A program made the position numbers and the translations under genes. Shown here piece by piece: positions 1-8,789 of a stretch of DNA of 34,027 nt. The notes below the pieces were generated by a model, which made no database searches, was not told the DNA's origin, and saw nothing but the letters and a program-made list of their open reading frames with translations. Where the stretch lies: positions 1 to 34,027 of the forward strand of contig JAVBKB010000178.1 of assembly GCA_031554275.1 (NCBI GenBank). Direction: 5' to 3'. Origin of the DNA: JAVBKB01 sp031554275 (lineage in GTDB: Bacteria; Bacillota; Bacilli; JARBTR01). Numbering within the stretch: position 1 is the first letter of the stretch; each line of letters starts with the position of its first letter.

Positions 1-6
1 AGTCTC

Positions 7-55
7 AAAAAAACGTTATATTATCCCTTGTAATTTGAGGGTAATATAACGTTTT
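7..55 (-). terminator. Intrinsic terminator of ywhD
   Basis: Inverted repeat with arms of about 17 bp (AAAACGTTATATTA paired with its complement, plus a small bulge near the CCC/GGG pairs) and a loop of about 9 nt. Read on the minus strand the hairpin is followed by a run of seven T. It lies just beyond the stop of ywhD, so it should end that transcript. Confidence 0.85.
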
Positions 56-80
56 CTAATTTTGATAAGACTAGCGACAA

Positions 81-584
81 TTACTTTTTCTGCAAAACCT
101 CATGTAATTTCTCATCGGAGTTAGCCCACATTGTTGCATCAAATCCTTGTAGAAATTCCATCAATACTGTTTTGGACTTTTCATCCATATGTTCGACAAT
201 GATTTGTCTTTTCATCGATTTATCCATGCGGTTTACGTGTTCAGCTAAATTCTTATAGCCTCGTTTAGCTTCAGCATCGATTAACATTTCACAAGCTGTT
301 ACACCTGTGTAGAAGCTCCCTTTCGCTCCTTCGTCAACAGTGACCCATACGAGCCAGAACAGTTTGCCCTCTGGTACTTCAGCTTTATCAGTGGTGAACT
401 TAATGCCCTTCTCCACTGTACTACGAGCATGTAATGCCCCGATATCAACAACTGCAGTCATTGCTTCCACATCAATAACCACAGGCGAAATATTCTCCAG
501 ACTGAGTGAACCAAGTCCATATTCATTTGGTTGATGACCCTTACGTTTGTTGACAATATTAAATCCAATATTCTTTTTTTCCAT
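81..584 (-). CDS. ywhD: YwhD family protein
   Basis: Conserved protein of unknown function, 167 aa, matching the YwhD family along its whole length. Recognisable stretches are GLGSLSLENISPVVIDVE, DIGALHARSTVEKGIKF, LFWLVWVTVDEGAKG and MDKSMKRQIIVEHMDEKSK. No signal peptide or membrane segment is visible, so a cytosolic protein is expected. The open frame begins at a GTG three codons upstream, but that GTG has no ribosome binding site, while the ATG at 584 has a GTGGGTG-type Shine-Dalgarno about 6 nt ahead, so I start there. It follows ywhC on the same strand after 81 bases, as in B. subtilis, suggesting co-transcription. The biochemical role is not known; the identification is secure, the function is not. 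Confidence 0.88.
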   Translation of the reverse strand: MEKKNIGFNIVNKRKGHQPNEYGLGSLSLENISPVVIDVEAMTAVVDIGALHARSTVEKGIKFTTDKAEVPEGKLFWLVWVTVDEGAKGSFYTGVTACEMLIDAEAKRGYKNLAEHVNRMDKSMKRQIIVEHMDEKSKTVLMEFLQGFDATMWANSDEKLHEVLQKK

Positions 585-665
585 AGAATTCACCCACTAT
601 TTTTATAAAAATATTTGCGATAAAATTATTTGCACAAATTGTTTAAAATTGTTTTACACGTTGAT

Positions 666-1319
666 TCACATAATGATTGGCGATAAAATATCGAAAATAA
701 AGTTTGATACAACTGGCATGAACGTACTAAATATCGGTTTAATAATTACTTCATTAAGTGGCTTAATCAATACGATTGCTAAGAAAATAAACATGCCATA
801 CTTCTCAAGTGGCTCCAGAATATGACGCTTATTGTTTGGCATTAAATCTGAAACAATTCTGTATCCGTCAAGTGGCGGTATTGGAATCAAGTTGAAAATC
901 ATCAAAACAATATTTGTACTAATAAATACTTCAAAAAACATCTCGAGTCTGTGATCAAGCTGATAATCTCCGGATTTCAGCATCACCATGTAAATGATAG
1001 CCGCAACAAAAGCCATAAAGAAATTACTTAATGGCCCGGCAATAGTTGTCAGAATACCTGCAAGTCGAGGATTTTTGAACCAAGAATAATTCACTTGCAC
1101 TGGCTTTGCCCAGCCTAGTCCAGCTAGAATTATCATCAAAAGTCCCAACAAATCAATATGAGCAACTGGATTGAGTGTTAATCTTCCTTGATTTTTGGGG
1201 GTTGGATCACCAAATTTAGTTGCCACAAATGCATGTGCAAACTCATGTACTGTAAATGCAATGATAACGGTAATCACTAAGTATGGAAATTCTTCCATGT
1301 TAAGTCCTGGTATTGTCAT
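666..1319 (-). CDS. ywhC: Site-2 protease family membrane metalloprotease YwhC (M50)
   Basis: Intramembrane zinc metalloprotease of the M50/site-2 protease type, 217 aa. The zinc-binding motif HEFAH lies in the first hydrophobic segment, and the third-ligand motif NLIPIPPLDG lies in a later one, the classic S2P pair. At least five hydrophobic segments are visible. The open frame could be extended by 25 codons upstream, but that extension is polar and lacks a ribosome binding site; the ATG at 1319 follows TTAGGAGCG with good spacing, giving the usual YwhC length. It is the short S2P form without PDZ or CBS domains. Substrates are unknown. It stands first in the minus-strand pair with ywhD and is divergent from the module starting at 1609. 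Confidence 0.9.
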   Translation of the reverse strand: MTIPGLNMEEFPYLVITVIIAFTVHEFAHAFVATKFGDPTPKNQGRLTLNPVAHIDLLGLLMIILAGLGWAKPVQVNYSWFKNPRLAGILTTIAGPLSNFFMAFVAAIIYMVMLKSGDYQLDHRLEMFFEVFISTNIVLMIFNLIPIPPLDGYRIVSDLMPNNKRHILEPLEKYGMFIFLAIVLIKPLNEVIIKPIFSTFMPVVSNFIFDILSPIIM

Positions 1320-1608
1320 ATTCGCTCCTAACCTTAACTTTACGATTTGTTTTACTGCCCAATTCCACTGGTTCTTTTGTATTTGAATCATCAAGTCTCA
1401 AGAGCCGAACTACCATTCTCAGCTTGGTTTTTTCAACTTGATTTTCCACTTCAAAGTGTAACATACCTCAATGCATAAGTTCTATTGTATTTCAATATCA
1501 CATGAACTACAATTTAATTGTCTACAAGTTATTCTATTGCAGAAAAGCAATTTTTTTACCGACTAAGCTGATACACTTTTAACTAAATAAGAAATCGGGG
1601 TGGTAAGA
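1320..1608. other. Divergent intergenic region between ywhC and the small-protein/DUF4132 module
   Basis: About 290 bases that must hold the promoters of ywhC (minus) and of the plus-strand pair. I see no convincing -35/-10 pair. A 5-bp hairpin, ATTGC at 1536 and GCAAT ending at 1551, is followed by a T run on the plus strand and could be a weak attenuator or the end of a short leader. Confidence 0.4.
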
Positions 1609-2025
1609 ATGAAGTTGTTTGTACGCGTTAAGGCAGCTGGAAAACGCAAGGATGTGTTGCAGCTGGAACCAATTGAAATCCCAGAAGAACTTGTGCGAAT
1701 CAAAGATGTGATTACTTTCATTGTAAAGCAAAATGTAAATGCGTATAACAATCGGCAAATAGATGCACCTTTATTTAAGTTTTTATCGAATCAAGAAATT
1801 GCTGACCTTGCCCATATTGGCAAGATCAGTTTCGGGGATCGTAAGAACGAAGCACAGCAGGACGAGCAAGAGGCAATCGATAATGCATGGCAATGTTACC
1901 AGGACGGTATCTATCGGGTACTCATTAACGATCAGGAAATATTGGAATCAACCCCCCTCCAGTTTAAAGAGCAAGATGTTTTGACTTTCATTAAGTTAAC
2001 CATGCTCGCAGGTCGTATGTGGTAG
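1609..2025 (+). CDS. Small protein with MoaD/ubiquitin-like (beta-grasp) tail pattern, partner of the DUF4132 protein
   Basis: 138-aa protein that I cannot name. The frame opens at GTG 1600, but GGGGTGG sits the right distance before ATG 1609, so I start at MKLFVRVKAAGKRKDV. The order of predicted elements is a strand (KLFVRVKAAG), a second strand (VLQLEPIEIP), a helix (VRIKDVITFIVKQNVNAY), an acidic insertion around residues 75-95, then a strand-turn-strand ending TPLQFKEQDVLTFIKLTM and LAGRMW. The last part resembles the MoaD/ThiS end pattern (N-x-E...TPL..GD.V.FI...AGG), except that the terminal GG is AGRMW. I infer a ubiquitin-like fold with an insertion; this is pattern reading, not a search result. 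The gene lies 86 bases ahead of the DUF4132 giant on the same strand with no terminator between, so the two are probably one operon. Confidence 0.6.
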   Translation: MKLFVRVKAAGKRKDVLQLEPIEIPEELVRIKDVITFIVKQNVNAYNNRQIDAPLFKFLSNQEIADLAHIGKISFGDRKNEAQQDEQEAIDNAWQCYQDGIYRVLINDQEILESTPLQFKEQDVLTFIKLTMLAGRMW

Positions 2026-2111
2026 CTCCAAACCATTTTGAATCGAAAGTACAGCTCTTGTTTGTCCATTGACCTTCATTTGCTGTAATCACATGGAAGA
2101 GAGGAAATCTA

Positions 2112-5100
2112 ATGAGCAATCAGTATCAACAGTATGTGCAGGAAGTGACAGAGAAACTTGAACAATTAGTCGAAGGAAATTCTAAGTTAAGTACAATTTT
2201 CAAAAGTAAAAAGAGTTTGTCATCTGATAGTCAGAAGGCCTTAAAAGCCTATCTTGAGTATCGAGATGCAGATTACAATATTAGGGATCAAAAAAAACAT
2301 GCATTAATTGAAATTCTAAACAAGAACAACCCTACTGATTTAGTGGAAGTTTTTAATCGCTATTTTCACCCAGTTTTCGAAATTGTTGCGAACACAGAGG
2401 TTGCAAATAAATTGGCGAAAGTAGCAGGTCGCCTTACGGACTATGTGTATTCCTTTTCATCATATCGGCGCTCATTTCGCACAAAGGATATCCAGTTCTA
2501 CATTGAGACTTTCATTGGTCAATTAAATACCTTATTCTTTCCATGGAAAGATTTCAACATGGCAAGCTATCTTAGTACCCCAAGTAATGAGGATGACCCA
2601 AAGATGGCATCAATTCTCTTTAGTGATCTACTAGCACTAGAAATTGATGAGAAGAATCAAGCGGTCATTGATGCTGTCAAAGATATTTGCTTGGGCGACA
2701 ACAATACACAACTACTTAGTCACGACATTGTTCGTGCTATGGTGCGCTGTAATGATCCCGAAATTCATAAGTTACTCTGTGATCTGTTACTTGCTGCGCG
2801 CTTGCAAGAGGGATTGCGCCAAGTGATCTTGGAAAATGCCGACTGTGGTCGTGTAGAAGCACTGCAAATGCTAATGAAAACTGTTCTAGATAACAACCTA
2901 CTACGTTACTCCTCTGCTATGCGTGCAGTGGGCACTTGGATGGGACTTGGTTACGAGTATGAAGATAAGCGTGTGATCGAAAAGGTCACCAGACTTGGGT
3001 ATACCTATTTACTTGATGCGGATGCTAGGTCTGCTGCAATCACCAGTAATGATGTGATTGAGATGTACGCAGCGCTTTGGTCAATATCTGTTTATGAGCT
3101 ACAAGATTTGATGACCAGTTTAGAACAATTAATGAAGGGCAAGAAGTACCAACAGCTTGTTGCACTATACTTCTTTCGGCTTCTTGAAAATCTAGAGCAG
3201 CAGACGAAGATTGCCACCCGCTACCTTGATGAGACTGACCTTGACGTACTGGCCTATGTGATGTCTTTATACAATGTTAGCTTTGGGTGGGCCTATAACC
3301 AAAAGGATTTTCAAAAGAATTGTCAGAGTAACAACCCTATCTTACAAGATAAGAAGGTACGTGATGAGCACTTTGATAAGCTAATGAAAATAGTGAAAAT
3401 CATCCCGCCCAAGGGCCATACCGTATCTCAAAAACCATTTGAATGGACAAGTTGCCAGTTAAACCCTGAGAGTATTTTCTCGAGTTTACTTGCGATTACT
3501 GGTTATGACTTTGATTGTGACAAAATAGCTGCATTAATCGATGTCATGGATTCATGTGATTCGAACAATCGCATGCGCTTAATCCAATTCATAATTGCAA
3601 CACCAAATAATGATAAAGAGCGCACATATCTCTTCAAATGCCTTAACGACAAGAGTATGGCAGTTCGTCAGCAGGCAGTAAAGAATATTGAGAAAATGCA
3701 GCTAAGTGATACTGAGTTACTTCAGATTCAAGACCTCATGAAGTTAAAAACAGGCGACCTGCGTCAAAACGTAATGAAAATCATTTTAAACCAAGAAGAA
3801 GGACAAACTTTGGCTGCTGTCAAAAGCTTAGTGTCTGACAAAGTTGTCGAGAAGCGGCTTGGTGGCTTGGACATGCTGTCACAGCTTGTAAAGCAAGAGA
3901 AGCTATCAAGAGCTGCCGCATCGGAATTTATTGCTGCTATGCCAACGGTTACTGATAGAGAGCAAATTCTAGTTGACCAACTTTTGTCCGAGGAAGTGGC
4001 TTATAACTCTGAGAATGGATTTGGCATGTATGATCCAAACGTTCGCCCATCCTTTCCACCATTGCAACGAGATGAGAACCATACATTGACATCACTATTT
4101 TCCATGGATCTGAAGCGGTTTCAGCAATTATTTGATTCCCTCGTTACCAAAATCATCGCGCACAAGGAGGCTACTTTCAAACAAATAAATTATGATGATT
4201 CTGAAATTGATGTTGTCTTCGGCACCGTTCGGTGGCTACCGAAAATCGCTAATCAAGATAACAGCGCCCCTCCTAGTCTAGATGACTTCCCACTTGCAGA
4301 AGTGTGGCGAGCGTGGATAAAGGAAAACAATGTGCAGCTTGAAGAGATTTATTACTTTAGATTTCTTGATTCCATGAAAAACTGGCAATTTGACTATACC
4401 CTTCAATATAAAGAGCTCAGTCACCTAATCGAGAAGCATTTCCAGTATAAAAAGGCATGTGATTCGCTTGATTACGTGGCAAAAAAAGAGTATGCCGGTC
4501 TTGCGATTCAAATTATGAAAGTCCTACTATTGGAGTTTTCAAATGAAGAGCAGTTCGTCTTGATTTCTGGCGCGTTGATTGATTTAATGCAGTCCGTTTC
4601 TGAAGAAGAATGGAGCAAAACCTATGTCGAAAAAAGCTCTAACTATCGTGGCGAATACACAACAAAATACAAGTTTGCTGACAGCCAAGAAGTGCAATTT
4701 CTCTTAAACAGTTTAAATTCGGACGTTGAAGATGAGCAGTTCAAGAAGTACTTAGCAATCTGCTACCAGCTTGGAAGATTAAGTGGGTTAACAAGTTATC
4801 GTATTAGTGAAGTCGATGTTGCTCGTGGAGTGACATTGGATGTCATACCAAAAGATTTGTTGTACAGGATCCTCTTTCTACAAAATCCAGTTGGGCAGAT
4901 GCGATCATATACTGGTAATCTAGGGAAGTTCCAAAAGGAGTGCCTAGAGAAATACCCAATATTAAAAGAGGCGATCGCAGAAATAGTAACTCGAGTCATC
5001 GAAATTGAGCTGAAGCGAGGCGACAGTGAGACGCCTACAAGTCCGATGGCAAAGGCAATTTACTATCATGAAGGAGCTGAAACCTTTACGGGATTACTAG

Positions 5101-7070
5101 TTGCGCTTGGTAACGAAACTTTTACAAGGGGCTATAGCTACTACTCTGGGGGATATACCAAGAAAGATGTGCTTTCCAGTTTATTGAAAGCTTGTCACCC
5201 TTCTAAAGATGATACAGCTGCAACAATGAAACAAGCACTAAACGGGCGAATTAAAGACAAACGCTTACTTGAAGCTGCCATGTATTCACCTAGTTGGATT
5301 AAGTATGTGGGCGAGCTACTAGGTTGGAAGGGGTTAGAGAGTGCGTCTTGGTATTTTCATGCCCACACCAATGACAGCTTTTCTGCAGAGAAAGAGACAG
5401 AGATTGCCCGCTACTCACCAATTACACCTGAAGAATTCAATGATGGTGCTTTTGACATTGATTGGTTTAAGGACGCTTACAAAACACTTGGTAAGGCTAA
5501 ATTTGAAATGCTCTATGACTGTGCAAAGTACCTCTCTGATGGAACTAGTCATCGCCGGGCACAGTTGTATGCAGATGCAACATTGGGTAAGCTCAAGCTA
5601 CCTGAAATTATGAAAGAGATCAAATCGAAACGTAATCAGGATAAGCTACGCAGTATGAGTTTAATCCCTTTGAAGAAGGATAAAGCAGCCGATGCTTTGA
5701 AAAGATATGAATTTATTCAAGCATTCCTCAAAGAAAGTAAGCAGTTCGGTGCACAACGTCGAGCAAGCGAAGCGAAGGCAGCTAACATTGCATTAGAGAA
5801 TTTAGCACGAAATATGGGTTATCAGGATGTTCTTCGTTTCTCTTGGAGCATGGAGACATTGAAAATGCAGCAGTTAACAAAGTATTTTGAGCCAGTAAAT
5901 GTAGAAGGTGCTGATATATCAATTCATATTTCTGATGCTGGAATTGCAGAAATGGTTTGTGTGAAGGATGGTAAGCAGTTGAAATCTGTGCCTGCTAAGC
6001 TTAAGAAGCACAAATTAATTGTTGAATACAAGGAAGTCATCATCTCCTTGAAGAATCAATTCAAACGTGCCAAGGCAAGCTTAGAGAAATCGATGGAGAA
6101 TCAGGATACTTTTCTGTGCACTGAACTTCAAGCATTGATGGACCATCCAGTAATTGCACCACTTTTAGGGAAGTTAGTGTTTAGGAGTGACGATGAAGTT
6201 GGCTTCTTTAGGGAAGGTGCATTAGTCGATGCTGAAGGAAACACCATCCAGCTTGACGGCGCAACTGAATTGTCAATTGCCCATTCATTCCACCTCTACA
6301 AATCCGGAAAATGGAGCAAATTCCAACGATACGCCTTTGAAAATGAATTGCTGCAACCATTTAAGCAAATCTTCCGTGAGTTGTATCTAATCAATGACGA
6401 TGAGGCAAGTGAGAAGGTCAAATCTCGTCGTTATGCTGGGCACCAAGTCCAGCCAAAGAAAACTGTAGCTCTATTGAAAAGTCGAGGCTGGACAGTGGAC
6501 TATGAAAACGGCTTACAGAAGGTTTACTATAAGGAAAATATTATTGCAACGATCTATGCAATGGCTGATTGGTTCTCACCATCTGATATAGAAAGCCCAA
6601 CTCTTGAGACAGTCCAGTTCTTTGATCGAAAGGATTACGGAACCAAACCATTTGAGGAGATTTCACCAGTACTCTTCTCTGAAATCATGCGGGATGTTGA
6701 TTTAGTGGTCAGCGTAGCGCATGTTGGTGGGGTTGATCCTGAAGCCAGCCATTCTACTGTCGAAATGCGGGCATCAATTGTTGCAGAGCTACTTTCTTTG
6801 CTGAAAGTGGACAATGTAACAGTGAAAGACCGTCATGCGATTATCCAAGGAAGCTTGGGTGAATATACAGTACACCTTGGCAGTGGTGGTGTACACAAAA
6901 TGGGTAAGGGCGCAGTCAACATTTTGGCAGTGCAAAGTCAGCATCGGGGTAGAATTTTCTTACCATTTGCAGACGAAGACCCTCGCACTGCAGAAATCAT
7001 GTCGAAGATCCTACTACTAGCCGATGATAAAACGATTAAAGATCCAAACATCCTTTCCCAGCTGAAATAA
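2112..7070 (+). CDS. Giant DUF4132 domain-containing protein (1652 aa)
   Basis: Very large, mostly helical soluble protein. The start ATG follows GAGAGGA by about 7 nt. Residues 1-500 are alpha-helical; about 500-600 show HEAT-like repeats (CLNDKSMAVRQQAVKNIEKM and its neighbours). A DUF4132-like segment begins near 1225 (ALENLARNMGYQDVLRFSW). FREVY-type FRELYLINDDEAS lies near 1420. The C-terminus from about 1550 (TVEMRASIVAELL, HLGSGGVHKMGKGAVNIL, LPFADEDPRTAEIMSKILLL) is the conserved tail I associate with large DUF4132 proteins such as E. coli YehI/MolR. There is no WGR domain, signal peptide or membrane segment. No catalytic motif is evident; the molecular role of the family is not established. 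A repeat-rich scaffold suggests protein-protein interaction. Its upstream neighbour is the 138-aa beta-grasp-like protein. Confidence 0.82.
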   Translation: MSNQYQQYVQEVTEKLEQLVEGNSKLSTIFKSKKSLSSDSQKALKAYLEYRDADYNIRDQKKHALIEILNKNNPTDLVEVFNRYFHPVFEIVANTEVANKLAKVAGRLTDYVYSFSSYRRSFRTKDIQFYIETFIGQLNTLFFPWKDFNMASYLSTPSNEDDPKMASILFSDLLALEIDEKNQAVIDAVKDICLGDNNTQLLSHDIVRAMVRCNDPEIHKLLCDLLLAARLQEGLRQVILENADCGRVEALQMLMKTVLDNNLLRYSSAMRAVGTWMGLGYEYEDKRVIEKVTRLGYTYLLDADARSAAITSNDVIEMYAALWSISVYELQDLMTSLEQLMKGKKYQQLVALYFFRLLENLEQQTKIATRYLDETDLDVLAYVMSLYNVSFGWAYNQKDFQKNCQSNNPILQDKKVRDEHFDKLMKIVKIIPPKGHTVSQKPFEWTSCQLNPESIFSSLLAITGYDFDCDKIAALIDVMDSCDSNNRMRLIQFIIATPNNDKERTYLFKCLNDKSMAVRQQAVKNIEKMQLSDTELLQIQDLMKLKTGDLRQNVMKIILNQEEGQTLAAVKSLVSDKVVEKRLGGLDMLSQLVKQEKLSRAAASEFIAAMPTVTDREQILVDQLLSEEVAYNSENGFGMYDPNVRPSFPPLQRDENHTLTSLFSMDLKRFQQLFDSLVTKIIAHKEATFKQINYDDSEIDVVFGTVRWLPKIANQDNSAPPSLDDFPLAEVWRAWIKENNVQLEEIYYFRFLDSMKNWQFDYTLQYKELSHLIEKHFQYKKACDSLDYVAKKEYAGLAIQIMKVLLLEFSNEEQFVLISGALIDLMQSVSEEEWSKTYVEKSSNYRGEYTTKYKFADSQEVQFLLNSLNSDVEDEQFKKYLAICYQLGRLSGLTSYRISEVDVARGVTLDVIPKDLLYRILFLQNPVGQMRSYTGNLGKFQKECLEKYPILKEAIAEIVTRVIEIELKRGDSETPTSPMAKAIYYHEGAETFTGLLVALGNETFTRGYSYYSGGYTKKDVLSSLLKACHPSKDDTAATMKQALNGRIKDKRLLEAAMYSPSWIKYVGELLGWKGLESASWYFHAHTNDSFSAEKETEIARYSPITPEEFNDGAFDIDWFKDAYKTLGKAKFEMLYDCAKYLSDGTSHRRAQLYADATLGKLKLPEIMKEIKSKRNQDKLRSMSLIPLKKDKAADALKRYEFIQAFLKESKQFGAQRRASEAKAANIALENLARNMGYQDVLRFSWSMETLKMQQLTKYFEPVNVEGADISIHISDAGIAEMVCVKDGKQLKSVPAKLKKHKLIVEYKEVIISLKNQFKRAKASLEKSMENQDTFLCTELQALMDHPVIAPLLGKLVFRSDDEVGFFREGALVDAEGNTIQLDGATELSIAHSFHLYKSGKWSKFQRYAFENELLQPFKQIFRELYLINDDEASEKVKSRRYAGHQVQPKKTVALLKSRGWTVDYENGLQKVYYKENIIATIYAMADWFSPSDIESPTLETVQFFDRKDYGTKPFEEISPVLFSEIMRDVDLVVSVAHVGGVDPEASHSTVEMRASIVAELLSLLKVDNVTVKDRHAIIQGSLGEYTVHLGSGGVHKMGKGAVNILAVQSQHRGRIFLPFADEDPRTAEIMSKILLLADDKTIKDPNILSQLK

Positions 7071-7080
7071 GTCCAATAGA

Positions 7081-7110
7081 TGCAAGCCTACTAATGAGTT
7101 TCTGCTTGCA
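7081..7110 (+). terminator. Weak hairpin after the DUF4132 gene
   Basis: Perfect 7-bp inverted repeat TGCAAGC/GCTTGCA with a 16-nt loop, followed by ATTTC rather than a T run. It is the only hairpin between this stop codon and ywhB and may be a weak terminator, so some read-through into ywhB is possible. Confidence 0.35.
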
Positions 7111-7131
7111 ATTTCGAAACCGTTATGGAAA

Positions 7132-7159
7132 CATATTGTTTGTAAAACAATTTAATATG
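7132..7159. promoter_or_regulatory. Palindromic element in front of ywhB
   Basis: Nested palindrome: ATTGTTT, spacer GTA, AAACAAT, flanked by CATAT and ATATG. It sits directly upstream of the AGGAG of ywhB. It could be an operator or an mRNA hairpin near the ribosome binding site. I do not recognise the binding protein. Confidence 0.35.
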
Positions 7160-7173
7160 TTAGGAGAATATGT

Positions 7174-7356
7174 ATGCCATTTGTTACAGTTCGCATGCTT
7201 GCAGGTCGCACTGACGAGCAAAAGAAAGCACTTATTGAGAAAGTAACTGACGCAGTTTGTGAGACAGCCAATGTACCACCAGAAAGAGTGCATGTCTTTA
7301 TCGATGAGTTGGAGAAGGAACACTACGGTCAAGGCGGAAAGCGTTTGATCGATTAA
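7174..7356 (+). CDS. ywhB: 4-oxalocrotonate tautomerase family protein YwhB
   Basis: 60-aa small tautomerase. Pro2 follows the initiator Met and becomes the catalytic N-terminal proline after Met removal (MPFVTVRMLAGRTDEQKK). The VPPERVHVFIDEL segment and the conserved KRLID end fit the 4-OT fold, which assembles as a hexamer of about 60-residue subunits. It would catalyse keto-enol tautomerisation of 2-hydroxymuconate-type dienols; the physiological substrate in Bacilli is unknown. The start ATG has AGGAG 8 nt upstream. In B. subtilis this gene neighbours ywhC and ywhD; here it is separated from them by the DUF4132 module. A strong bidirectional terminator follows. Confidence 0.9.
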   Translation: MPFVTVRMLAGRTDEQKKALIEKVTDAVCETANVPPERVHVFIDELEKEHYGQGGKRLID

Positions 7357-7372
7357 TTCTGAGAGATGACCC

Positions 7373-7404
7373 AGAAAGAGGGATGCACCCGCATCCCTCT
7401 TTCT
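7373..7404. terminator. Bidirectional terminator between ywhB and ywfO
   Basis: Perfect 14-bp stem AGAAAGAGGGATGC/GCATCCCTCTTTCT with an ACCC loop, lying between two converging genes. The pyrimidine-rich arm and flanks could end transcription in both directions. Confidence 0.85.
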
Positions 7405-7413
7405 CCATTTACC

Positions 7414-8712
7414 CTATTTCAACTTTAACAATTGCATAATTGCATCCTTCTCTTTGCTTGTAGGCAGTGCCTTTATTAACTCTTTGGGGAAATAAAGGTA
7501 TCGAAAGACTGCCCTCTTCCCCATGATTGTTGCCACAATGCTTGAGTGCATCGAGAGGTCTTCACAACGACCATCTGCTAACAATAACGAAACTGGTTGG
7601 CGTACCTTATCGCTAGGCATGTATTCATCATATCCAACGTTTGATGAAGCATTCACAGACAAGTAATATTCTGAGTTGATGCCGACAGCATGAAACAATT
7701 GTTTCAATTCTTCGAAAATCCGTCGATTTTCATCTGTATCTGCAAATTCTATGTATCTAAACAAATTTCTATTCAGAAAACGCTTACATAAATCACTTAA
7801 GATTTCATCGCTTTCATTTTGCCACTGACTAAAATAGAAAGTGCAAACCGCTTCGTCAAGAGTCAAATAATCATGGACTGTCACTTTTTCTTCAAATATT
7901 GTCATGAAGTGCTTTGGTGCAGTCTCAAAAGCGTAGTGAGCACGATAAAGTTCCTTTACTCGGTCAAAAATCTTCGTAAGGATAACTTCGTTACTGCTAC
8001 TAGCGGGATGAAAATAGATCTGTAAATACATTTGATAGCGGCTCATGATGTAATCTTCCACAACATGCACTCCACTTGCCTTTATCAAAAGTCCATCTTT
8101 ACTTGGTCTGATGACACGCAACATCCGCTCCATATCAAACTTCCCATAACTTACACCAGTATAGAAAGCATCTCGTTGTAAATAATCCATTCTATCTGCA
8201 TCCACTTGGCTTGATATTAGACTAACAACTAACTTGTTTTCATAGGTTTTGCCAATAACACTCGCTACTTTTTGTGGAAAATCAGCCGAAACCTGCTGCA
8301 AAATACTATTAACCTCTGTATTTCCCATAATGATTTTCTGTGAATAATCTTCATGATCTAAATCAAATACTTTTTCAAAGGAGTGAGAGAATGGTCCGTG
8401 GCCAATATCGTGTAACAATCCAGCACAAAGAGCTAGCAGGCGTTCTTCATTATCCCACTCATCGCTGCCGACAAATATTTCATCGATAATCCGCCTTGTG
8501 ATTTCATATACACCAAGCGAATGATTGAAGCGGCTGTGTTCAGCACCATGAAAAGTTGTACTAGAAGTTCCTAACTGTTTGATTCTCCGTAGTCTCTGAA
8601 ACTCTTTTGAATCAATAAGTGCTTTAATAACACTATCCTGCACATAAACATAGCGGTGGATTGGATCACGAAATACTTTTTCTTCTTCAAGTTTGCTATT
8701 AAATATTTCCAC
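7414..8712 (-). CDS. ywfO: HD-domain phosphohydrolase YwfO (dGTPase-like)
   Basis: 432-aa metal-dependent nucleotide phosphohydrolase of the HD superfamily. Metal ligands are visible in order: His64 in AEHSRFNHSLGVYE, His101-Asp102 in LLHDIGHGPFSHSFE, and Asp171 in SSQVDADRMDYLQRD. The arrangement is that of dNTP triphosphohydrolases and YwfO-type enzymes, so hydrolysis of (d)NTPs is expected; the exact substrate cannot be read. Translation starts at GTG 8712, preceded by GAGGTG at good spacing. The DUF1450 gene lies 77 bases upstream on the same strand, so the two probably share the promoter at 9051-9079. The neighbourhood with rsfA and pta matches B. subtilis. Confidence 0.9.
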   Translation of the reverse strand: MEIFNSKLEEEKVFRDPIHRYVYVQDSVIKALIDSKEFQRLRRIKQLGTSSTTFHGAEHSRFNHSLGVYEITRRIIDEIFVGSDEWDNEERLLALCAGLLHDIGHGPFSHSFEKVFDLDHEDYSQKIIMGNTEVNSILQQVSADFPQKVASVIGKTYENKLVVSLISSQVDADRMDYLQRDAFYTGVSYGKFDMERMLRVIRPSKDGLLIKASGVHVVEDYIMSRYQMYLQIYFHPASSSNEVILTKIFDRVKELYRAHYAFETAPKHFMTIFEEKVTVHDYLTLDEAVCTFYFSQWQNESDEILSDLCKRFLNRNLFRYIEFADTDENRRIFEELKQLFHAVGINSEYYLSVNASSNVGYDEYMPSDKVRQPVSLLLADGRCEDLSMHSSIVATIMGKRAVFRYLYFPKELIKALPTSKEKDAIMQLLKLK

Positions 8713-8789
8713 AAAATCACCTCACAATTATTTTGCTAAATCGTATTTTCCAAATTAGAGTTTTAGTGTAAAATGATTGTATTACTAAA

